Shown piece after piece: positions 58,909 through 64,000 of a DNA stretch of 64,000 nt (position 1 is its first letter; every line of letters starts with the position of its first letter). The position numbers were made by a program, and so were the translations under genes. The notes beneath the pieces are model-generated. The model had not been told where the DNA came from, searched no databases, and saw nothing but the letters and a program-made list of their open reading frames with translations. Origin of the DNA: an uncultured Ignavibacteriales bacterium. GTDB lineage: Bacteria > Bacteroidota > Ignavibacteria > Ignavibacteriales > Ignavibacteriaceae. Location: NCBI GenBank assembly GCA_903929035.1, contig CAIYTF010000127.1, positions 1-64,000 on the forward strand. The letters run 5' to 3'.

Positions 58909-61725
58909 TTATAATTCAATCTGTATTTCAATGACTATTTTTTTTAAGAGATCGAGTGACTCATCAAATTCATAGGATTTTATACTTTTAGTAATATCTT
59001 TAAGTATTTTGCTTATGTTTCCGGCACCCGGCAACAGGTTTATTTCATCAATTTTATTGACGGCGGCAACATCGGATTCTTCAAGTAGAGTTTTAAGCTC
59101 CACCAAGTAGGGTCTGAATACATTTACGTCTAATTCTGAAGTATCTTGCTGAGTTTCCGGTTCAATAATTTGCTTTTTGCACTGACCAATTTCATCAAGT
59201 ACATCGAGAAGTTTTGCCTCAAAATCTGCTATGTATTCACCAAATTTTTCCGGTATCTCTTTTTTCAACTCACCTTCAAGGGCTGCAGATGCTTTATGCA
59301 GCTCAACAGCACCTATATTTCCGGCTACACCTTTTACAGTGTGTGCAAAACGTACTGCTTTTTCCCTGCCGGATTGCTTTACTGCCTCCCTTATTTCATT
59401 AACTATATCCTGATTCTTGGAATAGAATTTTTCTAGAAGACTGACATAGAGCTTGATATTACCTCCTACCCTGCGAAGTCCATCTTTAACATCAATATTC
59501 AAAAAGGACGGCAATTCAATCGCAGGGTTTGGTGTCCCTGATACATCAATTGCCATTTTCACAAATTCCCGTTCTCCGGGTTTTACCCATTTCACAAGAG
59601 CACCGAACACTTCATCAGGGTCTATCGGTTTTGTTACAAAACCCTGCATCCCAACTTCAAGGCATTTTTCTTTTACTCCCATCATCGCGTCAGCAGTCAT
59701 AGCTACAATAGGCAGCTCATTATATTCTTTCATTTTCCTGATAGCCTTTGTGGCAGAATAACCGTCCATAATCGGCATTTGCAAATCCATCAGGACAATA
59801 TCATATTTCGATGGCATTCCCGAATTCTTCACCATCTCGACAGATTCTTTCCCGTGATTGGCTATTTCAACAACAAATCCCGCCTGCTCCAATAATTCTG
59901 AAGCAATCTGCTGATTTATCTCGTTATCTTCAGTCAATAAAATTTTCGCGCCTTTTATCATTTCAAGAGAATCTTTATACTTTATTCCTTTCGCCGCTCC
60001 GGTGCGTTTTGTCCTCACTTCTTTACCAAATATATCCATAATAGCATCAAATAGACTTGAATTAGAAACCGGTTTGGTTATAAATCCATTAATACCAATT
60101 CTGCGGGCTTGCTCAGCTATTTCCTCCCGACCAAATGCAGCTACCATCATTATCGTGGGTATATTAATCCGACTATCAAGTATTATTTTCAATGTCTCTA
60201 TCCCATCCATTCCGGGCATTTCCCAATCCATAAGCACAAGCTCGTATGGTTTATCGGACTCGTTAGAAAGCAGCCGGATCGCCTCTTCACCTGAACCGGC
60301 AAGAGTAACATTGAAGGAAAAGGATTCAAGAGCTTCTTTCAGTATTTCCCTGGCGTTTTCATTGTCATCGCACACCAAAACTTTAAGCCCTATCAAATCG
60401 ATATCAAGGATATACTCGTCCTTTTTTTGTACTTTCTGTATTCCAAATTCGGCTGTAAAATAAAAAATACTTCCTTTACCATATTCACTTTCCACCCAGG
60501 TGCTGCCCCCCATCATTTCAGCAAGTTTTTTACAGATAGCCAGCCCTAATCCGGTACCGCCATATTTGCGGGTTGTTGAACTATCCGCTTGACTAAACGA
60601 CTGAAACATTTTATTTTGTTGTTCCTCTGTCAGCCCAATCCCTGTATCCCTGACGGAAAATTTTATCCTTATCTTATCTTCTTTTTTTTCTTCAACCTCT
60701 GCTCTTAAAACAATATCGCCCTTTTCGGTAAATTTAACCGAATTGCTGCAATAGTTTGCCATAATTTGACTAATCCTCAACGGGTCACCAATTACGCTGA
60801 AAGGCACATCCGACGCGATATCTATATTAAATTCCAATCCTTTTTCGTGTGCTTTCTGGGCGACAAGATTGGAAACAGTATCCATAACTTGCTCCAAATC
60901 AAAGTCAATATACTCAACATTCAATTTACCGGATTCAATTTTAGAAAAATCTAGGATATCATTAATGATGCCCATTAAGGAAAGTGCTGACCGCTCTATT
61001 TTTGTAAGATAATCGAATTGCTTCGCATCAAGCTCGGTATTCAATGCCAGATTAGACAACCCTATTATTGCATTCATCGGTGTTCTTATTTCGTGCGACA
61101 TAGTTGCAAGGAACTGGCTTTTTACCACGGTAGCGGCTTCGGACTCTTGTTTTGCAATGTACAGTTGACTATTCAATGTTTCCATCTCTTGCTGAGCAAT
61201 TCTGAGAATGCGGTTCTGCTCGATAGCGTTCTCATAAGTTGACATTAGTAATCGAATAATCTGCTTCTTACCCGCTGTGAAAATATTCAGTCTCCCATCG
61301 TTGGTGCTATATGCTAACTGTTCTTTATTGCTATCATCGATGCGTTCCGTTTTAAAAATGGCAGCAATACGAGTGAGTATATATTCTTGTGAATAAGGCT
61401 TGGTTAGGTAATAGTCAGCACCAGCCTCTAAAGCACGCAGAATATTTTCCGAATCAGAAAGCGTGGTCAAAAGCAATACAGGAATATCCTTAAGCTCCGG
61501 ATATTCCTTGATAGCTTTGCATAACCCGAAACCATCCATTTCAGGCATTATAATGTCGCTGATTATTAGATCGGGTATTGTTTCGCGGCAAACTGCAAGT
61601 GCTTTTACGCCATTATTAGCGGTTATCACTTTGTAGTTGTCTTCTTTAAGTATAATTCTCAGTTTAACAGCCTGAGTTAAACTATCTTCCACGATGACGA
61701 TAGTTTTTGTTTTTTCATTATTCAT
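58909..61725 (-). CDS. Hybrid histidine kinase, REC-HisKA-HATPase-REC-REC-HPt
   Basis: [44 protein letters not shown], two further REC domains ([22 protein letters not shown]), HPt [12 protein letters not shown]. Confidence 0.95.
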   Translation of the reverse strand: MNNEKTKTIVIVEDSLTQAVKLRIILKEDNYKVITANNGVKALAVCRETIPDLIISDIIMPEMDGFGLCKAIKEYPELKDIPVLLLTTLSDSENILRALEAGADYYLTKPYSQEYILTRIAAIFKTERIDDSNKEQLAYSTNDGRLNIFTAGKKQIIRLLMSTYENAIEQNRILRIAQQEMETLNSQLYIAKQESEAATVVKSQFLATMSHEIRTPMNAIIGLSNLALNTELDAKQFDYLTKIERSALSLMGIINDILDFSKIESGKLNVEYIDFDLEQVMDTVSNLVAQKAHEKGLEFNIDIASDVPFSVIGDPLRISQIMANYCSNSVKFTEKGDIVLRAEVEEKKEDKIRIKFSVRDTGIGLTEEQQNKMFQSFSQADSSTTRKYGGTGLGLAICKKLAEMMGGSTWVESEYGKGSIFYFTAEFGIQKVQKKDEYILDIDLIGLKVLVCDDNENAREILKEALESFSFNVTLAGSGEEAIRLLSNESDKPYELVLMDWEMPGMDGIETLKIILDSRINIPTIMMVAAFGREEIAEQARRIGINGFITKPVSNSSLFDAIMDIFGKEVRTKRTGAAKGIKYKDSLEMIKGAKILLTEDNEINQQIASELLEQAGFVVEIANHGKESVEMVKNSGMPSKYDIVLMDLQMPIMDGYSATKAIRKMKEYNELPIVAMTADAMMGVKEKCLEVGMQGFVTKPIDPDEVFGALVKWVKPGEREFVKMAIDVSGTPNPAIELPSFLNIDVKDGLRRVGGNIKLYVSLLEKFYSKNQDIVNEIREAVKQSGREKAVRFAHTVKGVAGNIGAVELHKASAALEGELKKEIPEKFGEYIADFEAKLLDVLDEIGQCKKQIIEPETQQDTSELDVNVFRPYLVELKTLLEESDVAAVNKIDEINLLPGAGNISKILKDITKSIKSYEFDESLDLLKKIVIEIQIEL

Positions 61726-61834
61726 AGCACCTTTCGGAATTTACTTATTTGCTGCATCAGCTAAATATTTTTTTATCTATTACCTTATACCAAACCAAGA
61801 ACAAGTTAAATTAAATCAAGCGTGTTATTCAGAG

Positions 61835-62090
61835 AACTCTGAAAGAGTTCAATTTGAATAACCGTGAGTTTCGAGCCGCGAAGCGGTAGAAGCTCACGGA
61901 AACGAAACAAACAAGATCCGGTGTACTGTGTAAGGGGACAACCAAAATCCGGTATAATCAGTAACTTTTTGGCAATATTGAGTGGTAAGTTCGCCTCCTA
62001 CGGAGACGAGAGATTGGGCTCTGCGCGTTTTACCGTGAGCATCGCACCGCTTCGCGCACGGTTATTCAAATTTTACTCCTTTGGAGTAAT
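61835..62090. repeat. Diverged relative of family-1 structured repeat (copy F)
   Basis: Shares aatttgaataaccgtgag / cacggttattcaaatttta; hairpins AACTC-TGAAA-GAGTT and ACTCC-TTT-GGAGT; no GTAA terminus. Confidence 0.65.
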
Positions 62091-62322
62091 GCCGCGAGGA
62101 TTCCATTTACTTTGTATCGGCATACTATTCAACTTGTTGTCGGTTTTGTATTAGATTGAAAAAGCCTGATTTTAATTCTATATGTAATCAAGTACGCCGG
62201 AGCAAATGAGTCTCAGAATAGAATAATAAAATTTTCTTTTTATACAACTTGTTTTCTTCTTAATTCAGTGCCAATTTAGTATTAGAATTTTATGATACTT
62301 ACTTACAGGAGCTTTTAGTTTT

Positions 62323-64000
62323 ATGAATTTTGTTTCCGCCATTGCTAAAGAAAATTCCTTCCAACCGGCAAATGTTCAGACTGTTCTCAATCTTCTTGCC
62401 GAAGGTTCTACTATCCCGTTTATTGCACGTTACCGTAAAGAACATACGGGCGGACTTGATGAAGACCAGTTACGCCTTATTGAAGAACGCTTTTCTTATC
62501 TGACCATTCTCGAGGATAGACGCGATACTATTCTCAAGAGTATCGAGGAACAAGGAAAACTTACCGATGAATTGCGGCAAAAAATTGAAGCTTGCACGAA
62601 ACTTCAGGAATTAGAAGACTTGTATCTCCCTTATAAACCCAAGCGTAAAACCCGCGGAACTATCGCCAAGGCAAAGGGGCTTGAACCGCTTGCTTTGTTT
62701 ATATTGGAAAACCCGACTTTTGCAGGCGACTTCCAAGAGAAACTGCGCGAGTTTATTAATATCGAGCTTGGTGTTAACAACGAGGAAGAAGCCTTGCAGG
62801 GCGCGAAAGATATTATCGCGGAAATGATTAACGAAACAGCGGAGGTGCGGCAGTTCACCCGCGAGTTTTTGCAGAAAGAATCGAAACTAAAATCGACAAA
62901 ACGCGATGATGATTCTCTCAAAACAACGAAGAATGAAAAGTTAAAAGACAAAGATAAGAAAGATATTTATCGTGTCTATTATGAATTTCAATCAGATATT
63001 TTCAAGTTGAAACCCTATCAAATTCTCGCGCTCAACAGGGGCGAGATTGAAAAGTTTCTTGATGTTTCTTTTGTTTTTGAAACTGAAACTGCTCTCGCGG
63101 GAATAATTAAAATTTTCCTGAAAGGTGTCGAGACAGTATTCATTGATATAATTAAAGAAACAACCGCCGATTCATTCAAGCGGTTAATATTTCCTTCCGT
63201 TGAAAAAGAAGTGCGAAATATTCTGAGCGAGCAGGCCGACTTGCACGCGATTGAAATTTTCGCGAGCAACCTGCGCAGCTTATTATTGCAGCCCCCGCTG
63301 AGCGATAAAATGATTCTTGGTATTGACCCCGGTTATGTTTCGGGCTGTAAAATAGCCGTCATTGACAGAACCGGAAAATATCTTGCCGGCGCGACAATAT
63401 ATCCCCACGAGCCTAAGAATAAAATGGCTGAAGCAAAGGCAATTACATTGAAGTTCATCCGCGAGTATAATGTTGACTTGATTGCAATCGGCAATGGAAC
63501 CGCGAGCAGGGAAACAGAAGCAATGGCTGCATCACTAATTCAGGATAATAAATTAAATTGCCAATATCTTATGGTAAACGAAGCAGGGGCATCGGTTTAT
63601 TCTGCATCGGAAGTAGCAAAAAAAGAATTTCCTGATTTGGAAGCAAGCCAGCGCGGAAACATTTCTATTGCAAGGCGCGCGCTTGATCCGCTTTCGGAAC
63701 TCGTGAAGATTGACCCGAAATCAATCGGTGTCGGGTTATATCAGCACGATGTGGACCAAAAATTGTTATCCAAAAAACTTGATGACGTGGTTATCAGCTG
63801 CGTGAACTATGTAGGAGTTGATCTGAACACTGCATCGGTTTCACTTCTCGCTTATGTATCCGGTTTGAATAAACGAATCGCGGACAACATATTCAAGTAT
63901 CGTGAATCCAAAGGTAAATTTTCCAGCCGCGCGGATTTGCTCGAGGTAACGGGAGTTGGCGCGAAAGTATTTGAACAGGCAGCAGGATTCCTGAAAATTC
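62323..64000 (+). CDS. tex: Tex family S1 RNA-binding transcription accessory protein, 3' end outside window
   Basis: MNFVSAIAKENSFQPANVQTVLNLLAEGSTIPFIARYRKEHTGGLDEDQLR..., ILGIDPGYVSGCKIAVID, IGNGTASRETEA, GVGLYQHDVDQ; open to window end so absent from the ORF track. Confidence 0.95.
   Translation, partial: MNFVSAIAKENSFQPANVQTVLNLLAEGSTIPFIARYRKEHTGGLDEDQLRLIEERFSYLTILEDRRDTILKSIEEQGKLTDELRQKIEACTKLQELEDLYLPYKPKRKTRGTIAKAKGLEPLALFILENPTFAGDFQEKLREFINIELGVNNEEEALQGAKDIIAEMINETAEVRQFTREFLQKESKLKSTKRDDDSLKTTKNEKLKDKDKKDIYRVYYEFQSDIFKLKPYQILALNRGEIEKFLDVSFVFETETALAGIIKIFLKGVETVFIDIIKETTADSFKRLIFPSVEKEVRNILSEQADLHAIEIFASNLRSLLLQPPLSDKMILGIDPGYVSGCKIAVIDRTGKYLAGATIYPHEPKNKMAEAKAITLKFIREYNVDLIAIGNGTASRETEAMAASLIQDNKLNCQYLMVNEAGASVYSASEVAKKEFPDLEASQRGNISIARRALDPLSELVKIDPKSIGVGLYQHDVDQKLLSKKLDDVVISCVNYVGVDLNTASVSLLAYVSGLNKRIADNIFKYRESKGKFSSRADLLEVTGVGAKVFEQAAGFLKI

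Noticed and set aside
61864-62154. 96-aa ORF
   Set aside because: Translation through structured repeat copy F; no coding evidence.

Overview
The window is gene-dense chromosomal sequence from a Bacteroidota/Chlorobiota-Ignavibacteria-type bacterium. This placement is inferred from a TAnnTTTG promoter, SprA, and a type IX secretion (T9SS) C-terminal sorting domain. Most genes lie on the minus strand. Recognisable blocks: lexA plus two small genes; a CHASE2 adenylate cyclase; a 1721-aa T9SS cargo protein with cohesin-like and dockerin-like segments; dnaN-recF-dciA-like-gyrB-gyrA without dnaA; recA-recX; cinA, pgpA, pgsA; hemC-hemD-hemE-hemN with hemA and a ccsA-like gene 11.6 kb away; a four-gene operon combining a CarH-like B12-binding sensor (W-x9-EH and ExHxxG motifs) with two histidine kinases; proC; a BHMT-MTHFR fusion; tRNA-Ser(GCT); sprA; glycan genes; a hybrid-kinase/response-regulator/cyclase cluster; and the 5' part of tex, which the ORF track misses because it runs off the window. 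The most unusual non-coding content is a set of MITE-like, multi-hairpin repeat families. Three families with different cores share GTAA...TTAC termini and about 8-bp target duplications. Another small family has GGGCTTGTTC-type ends and apparent 3-bp duplications. Two insertions can be compared with empty-site sequences in the same window. No transposase was found here. All family assignments come from reading the sequence by eye; no searches were run.
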